Shown here piece after piece: positions 54,806 through 63,087 of a stretch of 64,000 nucleotides of DNA. Under the pieces are notes generated by a model. That model had not been told where the DNA came from. It did no database searches and saw nothing but the letters and a program-made list of their open reading frames with translations. Origin of the DNA: Planctomycetota bacterium. Lineage in GTDB: Bacteria > Planctomycetota > Phycisphaerae > Phycisphaerales > SM1A02. Every line of letters begins with the position of its first letter. Position 1 is the stretch's first letter. The position numbers were made by a program, and so were the translations under genes. The DNA is taken from NCBI GenBank assembly GCA_016872835.1, contig VGYX01000004.1, positions 1-64,000 on the forward strand. Direction: 5' to 3'.

Positions 54806-55909
54806 ATGCCCAGGGCACCCGATGACATCCCGATCGCGCATCTGGCCCTTGCGCTCTCGGCGGGGCCCGTGGAGGGTCGAAGCCTGCTTGAGGCGTTCGA
54901 CGGCGATGCGCAGGCCGTAGGGACCGCCTCGCAGCAGGAGCTCGCGGCGGTGCTGGGGCAGGGGGCAGCGCTGCGCGTGCATGCGGCGTTGCAGGCCGCG
55001 CAGCCGGATCAGGAGCTTGATCGCATGCGCAAGCACGGGCTCTCCTGCATCCTTCCAACGGATCCGGACTGGCCGGCACTGCTCGCCGCCACCGAGGGCG
55101 CGCCCTTGGCGCTCTGGGTCCGCGGTGCGCTTCTGCCGGAGGATCGATTCTCGGTGGCGATCGTCGGCAGCAGGGCGTGCACGGCGTACGGACTGGAGCA
55201 GGCGGATCGCTTTGGAGGATGGCTGGCGCAGCAGGGCTTCACCATCGCGTCGGGTGGCGCGCGCGGGATCGACGCGGCCGCGCATCGCGCCGCAATGCGG
55301 CACGGAGGTCGGACGATCGCCGTGCTCGCTGGAGGCCTTGGTGTTCCCTATCCGCCGGAGCATGCACCGCTGTTCGACGCGATCGTGGACGCTGGCGGAT
55401 GCGTCTGCAGCGAGATGCCCACGCTGTATCCAAGCGCGCCCGGACTCTTTCCGCGCCGCAACCGGATCATCAGCGGTCTCTCGCTTGGCACGTTGCTGAT
55501 CGAGGCGCGCATGCGATCGGGCGCACTGATCACCGGGCGCATCGCGGCTGAAGAGCATGGACGCGAAGTCATGGCGGTTCCCGGCAGGGTCGATGCGCCC
55601 GCGAGCGCCGGATGCCACCGCGCCATCCGCGAGGGCTGGGCCGCGCTGGTGGATTCGATGGAGGCGGTATCCACGCAACTTCGCTGCACCCCCATGCTGG
55701 TCGCGGCGAGCGTTCGGCAGGCGGTCGCGGCAGCTCCTGCGCCCTCGGGCAGGGCCGCTGAGGTGCTTCAGGCGATCCGCGCGCTGGGGCGACTGGACGT
55801 GGATGCCGTCGCCTCGCGATGTGACATGGGAGCGGCGGAGGTGCTGGCCGCGATCACGATGCTGGAGTTGTCGGGGGTGCGGATCCGGGACGCGGTGGCC
55901 GCCCCGTGA
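54806..55909 (+). CDS. dprA: DNA-processing protein DprA
   Basis: This 367-residue protein protects incoming single-stranded DNA and loads RecA during natural transformation. The Rossmann-type core is complete: VAIVGSRACTAYGLEQADRF, IASGGARGIDAAAHRAAM, AVLAGGLGVPYPPEHAPLF, FPRRNRIISGLS, and TLLIEARMRSGALITGR. A winged-helix C-terminal domain (LGRLDVDAVASRCDMGAAEVLAAI) is present. The organism may be naturally competent, but DprA alone does not prove it. Confidence 0.94.
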   Translation: MPRAPDDIPIAHLALALSAGPVEGRSLLEAFDGDAQAVGTASQQELAAVLGQGAALRVHAALQAAQPDQELDRMRKHGLSCILPTDPDWPALLAATEGAPLALWVRGALLPEDRFSVAIVGSRACTAYGLEQADRFGGWLAQQGFTIASGGARGIDAAAHRAAMRHGGRTIAVLAGGLGVPYPPEHAPLFDAIVDAGGCVCSEMPTLYPSAPGLFPRRNRIISGLSLGTLLIEARMRSGALITGRIAAEEHGREVMAVPGRVDAPASAGCHRAIREGWAALVDSMEAVSTQLRCTPMLVAASVRQAVAAAPAPSGRAAEVLQAIRALGRLDVDAVASRCDMGAAEVLAAITMLELSGVRIRDAVAAP

Positions 55910-55913
55910 ACCG

Positions 55914-56738
55914 TCAGTTCCAGCCGAGGGCGTAGAACAGCGCGCTGAAGATCAGGTCGGCGATGACGACCATGACGACGGTCTGCACCACGGTGTCGGT
56001 GGTGGCGCGGCCCACGCCGGCGGCTCCGCCGGTCACGCGCAGGCCGTTGTGGCAGGCGATCAGGCCCAGAATCGTGCCGAAGACGCCAGCCTTGAAGAGT
56101 CCCGTGAAGAAGTCGCTCACCTTCAGCTGGTCGATGGTGTTGTTCTTGTAGAGCTCGTAGGGAATCTCCAGGAAGAACACGCCCGTCACGCCACCCATGA
56201 TCACGCTGGTCAGGTCGCCGATCACGGCCAGAAGCACCAGACTCATCGTGGTCGCGAGCACGCGCGGCACCACGAGGAAGCGCACTGGGTCGAGCGCCAT
56301 GCTCTCGAGCGCCTCGATCTCCTCGCCGACGACCATCGTGCCGATCTCGGCGGCGATGCTGGCGCCCGCGAATCCGGTGAGCACGATCGCGGCGACAAGC
56401 GGTCCGAGTTCGCGGAACACCGCCACGGCGATCAGGTTCGCCACCTTGTCGGTCTGCCCGAATTCAGCGAGGCTGGGCGAGGTCTGGAGCGCCAGGATGA
56501 TGCCGATGCAGCCCGAGACCAGCATCACGATCGAGATGCTTCGGACGCCCACACGCACGATCTGCGCCACCGCGGCGGGAAACCCGAATCGAACCTGCCT
56601 CAGGAGCACGGCGCGGTGCAGCCACTTCAGCACCAGACCGCCCAGCAGCGTGATCGCCCCGACCAGTTCCAGCGTGGACAGCACGCCGTTGATCCAGCGG
56701 TTCGCCGTGTTCCTGGATGCAACGATCAGTCGCGACAT
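55914..56738 (-). CDS. MlaE-type ABC permease
   Basis: This 274-residue membrane protein is a lipid-transport permease of the MlaE/YrbE family. Hallmarks are MLVSGCIGIILALQTSP, VFRELGPLVAAIVLTGFAGASIAAEIGTM, and EEIEALESMALDPVRFLVVPR. Normally it works with an MlaF ATPase and an MlaD substrate protein to move phospholipids. Here the partner genes are not in the window. A STAS protein lies just upstream, matching MlaB in E. coli. Confidence 0.93.
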   Translation of the reverse strand: MSRLIVASRNTANRWINGVLSTLELVGAITLLGGLVLKWLHRAVLLRQVRFGFPAAVAQIVRVGVRSISIVMLVSGCIGIILALQTSPSLAEFGQTDKVANLIAVAVFRELGPLVAAIVLTGFAGASIAAEIGTMVVGEEIEALESMALDPVRFLVVPRVLATTMSLVLLAVIGDLTSVIMGGVTGVFFLEIPYELYKNNTIDQLKVSDFFTGLFKAGVFGTILGLIACHNGLRVTGGAAGVGRATTDTVVQTVVMVVIADLIFSALFYALGWN

Positions 56739-56748
56739 CTCTCGCCGT

Positions 56749-57099
56749 TCAGCCCGCGATCGCCGCGTCTCGCGACTCGTGGATCGCGAACACGGTGTTC
56801 AGGCGGGCGATCTCAAGAATGCTTCGCACGCGCGGGGTGAGGGCGCACAGCGACAGGGCGATCTGCGCCTTGCGGCAGTTCTGCAGCGCCTCGACCAGGG
56901 TCGCCAGTCCCGAGCTGTCCATGTACGGGACGCCCGAAAGGTCCAGCACGACCTTGGCCGAGCCCGCCTTCAGGGCCTCGGCGATCGCCTTTCGCATGAT
57001 CGGGGAACGGGCCATGTCCACGTCACCCTTGGGCGAGAGCACGGTCGCGGAGCCCACGGATTCCTTCACGATGTCGAGTGTCGGGCCGCTCGGCTGCAT
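56749..57099 (-). CDS. STAS-domain protein
   Basis: This 116-residue protein is a single STAS domain, the fold of anti-sigma-factor antagonists such as SpoIIAA/RsbV. The phosphorylatable Ser is in GVPYMDSSGLATLVEAL. It sits between a serine-kinase-like HATPase gene (upstream) and the MlaE gene (downstream, 10 bp). So it may act as an anti-anti-sigma factor or as MlaB, the STAS subunit of MlaE transporters, or both. Confidence 0.92.
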   Translation of the reverse strand: MQPSGPTLDIVKESVGSATVLSPKGDVDMARSPIMRKAIAEALKAGSAKVVLDLSGVPYMDSSGLATLVEALQNCRKAQIALSLCALTPRVRSILEIARLNTVFAIHESRDAAIAG

Positions 57100-57144
57100 G
57101 GCGGCATGGTAATGGCGGGGAAGCAGGGCCGCCAGACGCGGCGT

Positions 57145-57594
57145 TCAGGCCACGCCTGCGGTCGTATGCGCGGGGCGCTTCTCAAGCACCACCCGCATGC
57201 CGCCTTCTGGTCTTGGCGCGTGCTCGAGGCGATCGACCAGCGATCGCATCAGGTGCATGCCAAGACCGCCAGGCCGGATCTCGTCAAGATCGCGCCCGCG
57301 AAACTGGTCCGGATCCACGGTGCGCGCGCGATCGACGATCTCCACGCGCAGGCCCGGGCCATCCGCAAGCTGCGACAGCCGGATCCAGATGCGTCCGTCG
57401 GGGCTGCCTGCATAGCCGTGTCGGATGATGTTGGTGAGCGCCTCGTCCATCGCCAGCACAAGGTGGCATGCGGAGATGTCGTCCAAGCCAGCGTCCTGCG
57501 CAAGCGCGTTCACCATCGAGCGCACGGGGGCGAGCAGTTCGGGACGGCTGAGGATCTGAACCTGGATCTCCGGTTCCGCGAGCGAGTCAGCCAC
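57145..57594 (-). CDS. RsbW/SpoIIAB-type ATP-binding regulator
   Basis: This 149-residue protein has the HATPase_c_2 fold of anti-sigma serine kinases. The N box is [16 protein letters not shown]. The G1 motif is [12 protein letters not shown] in place of the usual Asp-x-Gly, followed by the [17 protein letters not shown] lid. The start is a GTG (57594), inside the end of the lipoprotein gene by 8 bp. The substrate would be the STAS protein encoded next to it. Confidence 0.88.
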   Translation of the reverse strand: MADSLAEPEIQVQILSRPELLAPVRSMVNALAQDAGLDDISACHLVLAMDEALTNIIRHGYAGSPDGRIWIRLSQLADGPGLRVEIVDRARTVDPDQFRGRDLDEIRPGGLGMHLMRSLVDRLEHAPRPEGGMRVVLEKRPAHTTAGVA

Positions 57595-57949
57595 GGCGCG
57601 CCTCCTCGGGTTGGGGCGCCACGCCTTGTTGCGTGCACCAGGCCTTCCAGACGGCGATGGCGTGCTCGCGGCTGGCATGCGAGGCGGCCCAGTCGTAGCC
57701 GTTTGTGGTGCCTGCGAGTTGCAACAGGGTGCGCTGCGCCGTCCATCGCACCAGCGGATCGTCGCTGGCCAGCGAGGGGAGGATCGCCGGCACGTCACTG
57801 GCCTTGCCGCTGGTTCCAAGCTGGGTGAGTGCGGTGATGCGATCCTGCGACAGCGCACTCGAGGTCGACGGCGAATCGCACCCCGCCAGCAGGGCCGTCA
57901 CGGACGCGAGGATGGCTGCTGTCCGACGCATCATCTGCAGTTGTACCAT
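57587..57949 (-). CDS. Small lipoprotein with HEAT-like segment
   Basis: This 120-residue protein has a lipobox (TALLAGC, Cys near residue 25) and then a short HEAT-like segment ([32 protein letters not shown]). AGGAG lies 7 nt before the ATG at 57949. It is the first gene of a four-gene string (lipoprotein - HATPase - STAS - MlaE), which suggests an envelope sensor. Its start is 21 bp from the guaA start on the other strand. Confidence 0.7.
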   Translation of the reverse strand: MVQLQMMRRTAAILASVTALLAGCDSPSTSSALSQDRITALTQLGTSGKASDVPAILPSLASDDPLVRWTAQRTLLQLAGTTNGYDWAASHASREHAIAVWKAWCTQQGVAPQPEEARRG

Positions 57950-57970
57950 CGGAATTCTCCTCTCTACACC

Positions 57971-59533
57971 ATGACACCTGCTCCCACGAACGTCGCTGAA
58001 ACCATCCTGGTGCTCGATTTTGGCAGCCAGTACGCCCAATTGATCGCCCGGCGCGTCCGGGAAGCGGGGGCCTTCAGCCTGCTGGTCTCGCCAAGCGACC
58101 CGATCGAGAAGCTGCGCGCAATGCGTCCGAAGGGAATCATCCTGAGCGGTGGGCCTGCAAGCGTGACCGATCGTGGCGCGCCGACATGCGACAAGGCGAT
58201 CTTCGAGTTGGGCGTGCCCGTGCTCGGCATCTGTTACGGCATGCAGCTTGGCTGCAGCTTGCTCGGCAGCAGCGTCGGTAAGGCGCCCGCGCGCGAGTAC
58301 GGTCGCACGCGGCTGGACGTGAAGAACGCGAGTGGTCTGATGAGGAACATCGCGAGCCCGACCACCGTGTGGATGAGTCACGGCGACCAGGTGAACGAGT
58401 TGTCGAAGGACTTCGAGATCCTGGCCAGCACGCCGAGCTGCCCGTATGCCGCGGTGAAGCACCGCGGCCGTGACTTCTGGGGGGTTCAGTTCCATCCCGA
58501 GGTCACGCATACACCGTGCGGCGAGGACATCCTGCGCAACTTCCTGCAGGAGGCGTGCCACTGCAAGGGCACGTGGGCCATGGCCGACTTCATGGAGAGC
58601 GAAGTCGAGCGCGTGCGCGCGCAGGTGGGCAAGGACCGGGTGATCTGCGGACTTTCGGGCGGTGTGGACAGCGCGGTGGCGGCGGCGCTGATCGCACGCG
58701 CGGTGCACAAGCAGCTCACCTGCATCTTCGTGGACAACGGCTTGCTGCGAAAGAACGAGCGCGAGCTGGTGGAGAGCGCCTTCCGCAACCACTTCGACGC
58801 GGAGCTGCGCGTGGTGGACGCAAGCGACGCGTTCCTGTCCGACCTCAAGGGCATCGAGGAACCGCAGGAGAAGCGCAAGCGCATCGGGCACCGCTTCATC
58901 GAGGTGTTCAAGGAAGCGGCCAAGGGCGTGGGCCCGGGCGTGAAGTTCCTGGCGCAGGGCACGCTGTATCCCGATCGCATCGAGAGCGGCCAGAGCCATG
59001 CGGGCACTGCCGCCAACATCAAGCTGCACCACAACGTGGGGGGCCTTCCGGAAGATCTTGGCTTCGAGCTGGTGGAGCCGTTGCGTGACCTGTTCAAGGA
59101 TGAGGTGCGCCGTCTGGGCGAGGTGCTCGGGCTTCCGCCGACGCTCGTGTGGCGTCATCCGTTCCCGGGGCCGGGTCTGGCGGTGCGCATCATCGGCGAG
59201 GTCACGCGTGAGCGGCTTGCGCTGCTGCGCGAGTGCGACCACATCCTGCTGGAGGAGATTCAGGCCGCCAACCTGTACCGCAGCACAAGCCAGGTCTTCG
59301 CCGTGCTGCTGCCGATCCGCAGCGTGGGCGTGATGGGTGACGGGCGGACCTACGACAGCGTGGTGGGTCTGCGTGCGGTGGAGACGACCGACTTCATGAC
59401 GGCGGACTTCTGCCGCCTGCCATGGGAGGTGCTGGCGCGCGTCTCGAGCCGCATCGTGAACGAGGTGCGTGGCGTGAGCCGCGTGGTCTACGACGTGACC
59501 ACCAAGCCGCCGGCCACCATCGAGTGGGAGTGA
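57971..59533 (+). CDS. guaA: GMP synthase (glutamine-hydrolysing)
   Basis: This 520-residue enzyme converts XMP to GMP with ATP and glutamine. The class I amidotransferase domain has the nucleophile Cys in GICYGMQLG and the His-Glu of FHPEVTH. The ATP pyrophosphatase domain has the PP-loop [12 protein letters not shown] and the following [15 protein letters not shown]. The C-terminal dimerisation domain has [11 protein letters not shown] and [12 protein letters not shown], and ends with PPATIEWE. Complete and of normal length. No Shine-Dalgarno sequence is seen before the ATG. Confidence 0.97.
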   Translation: MTPAPTNVAETILVLDFGSQYAQLIARRVREAGAFSLLVSPSDPIEKLRAMRPKGIILSGGPASVTDRGAPTCDKAIFELGVPVLGICYGMQLGCSLLGSSVGKAPAREYGRTRLDVKNASGLMRNIASPTTVWMSHGDQVNELSKDFEILASTPSCPYAAVKHRGRDFWGVQFHPEVTHTPCGEDILRNFLQEACHCKGTWAMADFMESEVERVRAQVGKDRVICGLSGGVDSAVAAALIARAVHKQLTCIFVDNGLLRKNERELVESAFRNHFDAELRVVDASDAFLSDLKGIEEPQEKRKRIGHRFIEVFKEAAKGVGPGVKFLAQGTLYPDRIESGQSHAGTAANIKLHHNVGGLPEDLGFELVEPLRDLFKDEVRRLGEVLGLPPTLVWRHPFPGPGLAVRIIGEVTRERLALLRECDHILLEEIQAANLYRSTSQVFAVLLPIRSVGVMGDGRTYDSVVGLRAVETTDFMTADFCRLPWEVLARVSSRIVNEVRGVSRVVYDVTTKPPATIEWE

Positions 59534-59592
59534 GGCGGCGGGGGTCGAAGGTTCGGTTTGGGTGCCATGTCTGGCGGCGCTACGCTCCCCGC

Positions 59593-60573
59593 ATGTACGA
59601 CGTGATCGGTGACGTGCATGGCCATGCGTCGGAGCTCGTGGAGCTTCTGGAGCAGCTGGGCTACCGCCGGAGTGCGGGCGTGCTTCGTCATCCGGATCGG
59701 ACCGCCATCTTCCTTGGCGACTGGATCGACCGAGGGCCAGAGATCCTGCAGACGCTCGAGGTCGTCCGCGAGATGGTCGATGGCGGTGCCGCGCAGGCGG
59801 TGCTCGGCAACCACGAGACGAACGCGCTCGCCTACGCGACGCCACGGAACGCGGCGCAGGTGCCGGTGGGGCCGCGTGACTGGTGTCGGCCGCGCGTGGG
59901 GAGCAACGTCTCCATCCATGCCGAGACGCTGCGGCAGGTGCCCGCGGGGGCATGGAGCCGATGGCTTGACTGGTTCCGCACCATCCCGTGGTGGCTCGAT
60001 CTTGGCGGCCTTCGCTGCGTGCACGCATGCTGGGACGTGGGTGCCATGCGCACGCTGGAGCGCGCCTTCGGGCCACGGTGGCAGGGTTCTCCTGAGGTGA
60101 TTCGTGCGGTGCACACGCGGGGCTCGCCCGAGGCCGAAGCATTCGAGGAGATCCTGAAGGGGCGCGAGGTGGACCTGCCGGAGGGGGTCACGCTGCCGGA
60201 TCCGGAGGGCCACGCCCGAACCGCGATTCGCGCGCGGTGGTTCGAGCCTGCCGAGGGGCGCACGTACGCCCAGTTCAGTCTGCCTGCACGCGAGGGGGTT
60301 CCGGACCGGCCGCTCCCATCGGATTTCGTCGCTTCGTGGCGTCATTACCCTGTCGATGCACCGCCGGTGATCGTCGGGCACTATTGGCTGCCACCCACGG
60401 AGCGGCCCGCGCCGCTTGCGGCGAACGTCGCGTGCGTGGACTACTCCGTGGCGCGAGGCGGGCGCCTCGCCGCGTATCGCTGGGATGGCGAGCGGGAATT
60501 GCGTTCGGATCGATTCGTGACGGTGCCCGCACGAGGTGTCGTGGAGCACCCTGCCGATAGCATCCGCACATGA
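59593..60573 (+). CDS. Metallophosphoesterase
   Basis: This 326-residue protein has the calcineurin-like core: DVIGDVHGHASEL, FLGDWIDRGPEIL, VLGNHETNAL, and IVGHYW for the late His. The order GDVHG, GDWIDRG, GNHE is that of PrpA-like protein phosphatases and bis(5'-nucleosyl)-tetraphosphatases, so it may remove phosphate from proteins or nucleotides. It overlaps the start of the aminotransferase gene (ATGATG). Confidence 0.88.
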   Translation: MYDVIGDVHGHASELVELLEQLGYRRSAGVLRHPDRTAIFLGDWIDRGPEILQTLEVVREMVDGGAAQAVLGNHETNALAYATPRNAAQVPVGPRDWCRPRVGSNVSIHAETLRQVPAGAWSRWLDWFRTIPWWLDLGGLRCVHACWDVGAMRTLERAFGPRWQGSPEVIRAVHTRGSPEAEAFEEILKGREVDLPEGVTLPDPEGHARTAIRARWFEPAEGRTYAQFSLPAREGVPDRPLPSDFVASWRHYPVDAPPVIVGHYWLPPTERPAPLAANVACVDYSVARGGRLAAYRWDGERELRSDRFVTVPARGVVEHPADSIRT

Positions 60574-62018
60574 TGCCCGCCACGGCCACCCGATCCGTCG
60601 TTCCTGACGCCACGATTCCGCCGGTCGCGCTGCGGCCGGACGCGATGCAGTCGATCGAGGCGCTGCTTGATTCCGCCGAAGCTGCCACGCGTGACCTGAC
60701 TGGCGCGCGCCCCGCGCGTGACGGGGGGAAGGAGACACTGCACGCATGGCTCGAGCGCGTGAAGGCGGTGCGCGGGCGCCTCGGCTATTTCCCGTACTTG
60801 GGAAGCGGGCGAGGTCGCGGGCCGCTGGTCGAGCTGCTCGACGGCAGCGTGAAGTGGGATCTGATCAACGGCATCGGCGTGCACATGTTCGGCCACGGCG
60901 ACCGTGAGGTGATGCGCGCCTCGCTGCAGGCCGCGCTGGGCGACACCGTGATGCAGGGCAACCTGCAGTACAACGCCGACAGCGTGGCCTTCGCCGAGTT
61001 CCTGGCCGCCGAGGCCGCGAAGCACAGCGCCATGAAGCACTGCTTCGTGACGAACTCGGGCTGCATGGCGAACGAGTCGGCGCTGAAGATCTGCATGCAG
61101 AAGCGAAACGGCGCGCCGCGCGTGCTGGCCTTCAGCGACTGCTTCATGGGCCGCAGCATCACCATGAGCCAGATCGGCGACGAACCCGGCTACCGCCACG
61201 GCGTGGCATTGAGCACGCTGGTCGACTATGTGCCGTTCTACGAGCCCGAGATGGGCGCGCGCAGCATCGAGATGAGCGTGTGGCACCTGAAGGAGGCGTT
61301 ACGTCGCTGGCCGGGCCAGCACGCGTGCTTCGTGTCCGAACTGGTGCAGGGCGAGGGCGGCTTCAAGACCGCGCCGCGCGAGTTCCATGTGGCGCTCATG
61401 CAGGCCTGTCGCGAGGCGGGCGTGCCGGTGTGGGACGACGAGGTGCAGACCTTCGGCCGCACCACAAGCATGTTCGCGTTCGAGGCGCTGGGCCTGGGCG
61501 AGTACATCGACGTGGTGACGGTGGGGAAGATGACGCAGGCGTGCGCGTGCCTCTATTCCGAGGCGTTCAATCCGAAGCCGGGACTGCTGGCGGGCACCTT
61601 CAGCGCGAGCGTTTCAAGCTTCCACACGGGCCTGAGCGTGCTTCGGCGCATGCAGTCGGGCGGGTACTACGGTCCGGAAGGCCGCATCGCCAAGCTGCAC
61701 GCCGCGTTCCGCACGCACGCGGAAGCGCTCGTGAACAAGCACCCTGAGTGGTTCCCGCCGGCAAAGCTGCCCTTCGGTCGTGAGAGCCGGCAGTTCGTGG
61801 GCGGCACCGGCGGCATGATGCGGCTGACGCCCTTCGGCGGCGACAAGGATCGCATCGGCCGCCTGCTGCAGAACCTGTTCGAGGACGGCGTGATCGCCTT
61901 CTACTGCGGCCATGGCCCGTACCACCTGCGGTTCCTGCCACCCATCGGCGTGATGCAGCCGGAGCACTTCGGCGAGGTGTTCGCGATCCTCGAGAAGAGC
62001 ATGGCCCGCACGGCCTGA
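60570..62018 (+). CDS. Class III aminotransferase, AstC-like by context
   Basis: This 482-residue PLP enzyme has the fold-type I class III signature. VPVWDDEVQTFGRTTSMFAFEAL supplies the PLP-contact Asp, and DVVTVGKMTQACACLYS contains the Schiff-base Lys. The N-terminal GIGVHMFGHGD and the FVTNSGCMANESALKI glycine loop are also present. It lies directly before astA and astD, so it probably transaminates succinylornithine in arginine breakdown. It is longer than typical AstC (about 405) and belongs to a different aminotransferase subgroup. Confidence 0.85.
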   Translation: MMPATATRSVVPDATIPPVALRPDAMQSIEALLDSAEAATRDLTGARPARDGGKETLHAWLERVKAVRGRLGYFPYLGSGRGRGPLVELLDGSVKWDLINGIGVHMFGHGDREVMRASLQAALGDTVMQGNLQYNADSVAFAEFLAAEAAKHSAMKHCFVTNSGCMANESALKICMQKRNGAPRVLAFSDCFMGRSITMSQIGDEPGYRHGVALSTLVDYVPFYEPEMGARSIEMSVWHLKEALRRWPGQHACFVSELVQGEGGFKTAPREFHVALMQACREAGVPVWDDEVQTFGRTTSMFAFEALGLGEYIDVVTVGKMTQACACLYSEAFNPKPGLLAGTFSASVSSFHTGLSVLRRMQSGGYYGPEGRIAKLHAAFRTHAEALVNKHPEWFPPAKLPFGRESRQFVGGTGGMMRLTPFGGDKDRIGRLLQNLFEDGVIAFYCGHGPYHLRFLPPIGVMQPEHFGEVFAILEKSMARTA

Positions 62019-62031
62019 AACGAGACCCCCC

Positions 62032-63087
62032 ATGTTCCTGATCCGACAGGCGCTGCCCGACGACCTCTCCACGCTGCTGAAGCTGGCGAAGATGGTTCAC
62101 TTCCTGAACCTGCCCGCCGATCGCGACCTGATCGCGGCGAAGATCGCGCGCAGTCGCCGCAGTTTCGCGGGGCAGGAGACGAACGAGCGCGAGCGCGAGT
62201 ACATGTTCGTGCTGGAGGACCACGACACGGGCAGCGTGGTGGGCACGAGCTGCGTGATCGGTCGCGTGGGCTGGCCGGGCTGGCCGCACGTCTTCCTGCA
62301 GGTGCGGCGCCGCGAGCACTGGAGCCGCGATCTGCAGCAGGGCGCGAGCCATGTGACGGTGGAATTCGGCACCGAGGAGACGGGGTTCAGCGAGGTGGGT
62401 GGCCTGATCCTGGCGCCCGGCTATCGGGGGCATCGCGAGCGCCTCGGCTCGCTGCTGTCGCTGGTGCGCTTCCACTACATGGGCCTGCATCGCAAGCGGT
62501 TCCTGAAGCACGTGCTCGCTGAACTCATGGGCCCGGTCACGCCGGACAGCCAAACGCTGCTGTGGGATTACCTTGGCCGCCGCTTCATCAACCTGAGCTA
62601 CGAGGAGGCCGATCTCTTCTGCCAGCACAGCAAGGAGTTCATGATCAGCCTGTGGCCACGCGGCGAGATTCACGCGAGCATTTTGCCGCCCGACGCGCGT
62701 GCGCTGATCGGCAAGGTGGGCGAGGAGACCGTGCCTGCGAAGGTGCTGCTGGAGCGGCAGGGGTTCAAGGAGACGGATCACGTGGATCCGTTCGACGGCG
62801 GACCGTATCTGGCCGCGAACGTGGACGAGATTCCGCTGGTGAAGGCCACGCGCGCGATGCGTCTGGCCGGCTTTACGTCGAGCGGACTGGGGCAGACGGC
62901 GTTCGTGAGCGCAAGTGGCAAGGAGCACGGCTTTCGCGCAGTGCGTTGCGCCTGCAGCGTGAAGGGCGCCGCGGTGCGGCTGCCGAAGGGCGTGGCCGAG
63001 ATGCTGGGTGCGGGTGTCGGCGATCGCGTGGGCGTGACCGTGCTGCCCGACGCCGAGCGGCCGAAGCGCAGGAAGCGTCGCGCGTGA
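62032..63087 (+). CDS. astA: Arginine N-succinyltransferase
   Basis: This 351-residue enzyme starts arginine breakdown by succinylating it with succinyl-CoA. Landmarks are FLIRQALPDDLSTLLKLAKM, EYMFVLEDHDTGSVVGTS, TEETGFSEVGGLILAPGYRG and FAELMGP-like LAELMGPVTPDSQT. The C-terminal third has YLAANVDEIPLVKATR. Length is normal. It ends in GTGA, shared with the astD start. Start at the ATG at 62032. Confidence 0.92.
   Translation: MFLIRQALPDDLSTLLKLAKMVHFLNLPADRDLIAAKIARSRRSFAGQETNEREREYMFVLEDHDTGSVVGTSCVIGRVGWPGWPHVFLQVRRREHWSRDLQQGASHVTVEFGTEETGFSEVGGLILAPGYRGHRERLGSLLSLVRFHYMGLHRKRFLKHVLAELMGPVTPDSQTLLWDYLGRRFINLSYEEADLFCQHSKEFMISLWPRGEIHASILPPDARALIGKVGEETVPAKVLLERQGFKETDHVDPFDGGPYLAANVDEIPLVKATRAMRLAGFTSSGLGQTAFVSASGKEHGFRAVRCACSVKGAAVRLPKGVAEMLGAGVGDRVGVTVLPDAERPKRRKRRA

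Noticed and set aside
57950-60142. Long minus-strand frame upstream of the lipoprotein
   Set aside because: Shadow of guaA; Ala/Arg/His-rich with no motif, and the real start has a ribosome binding site at 57949.
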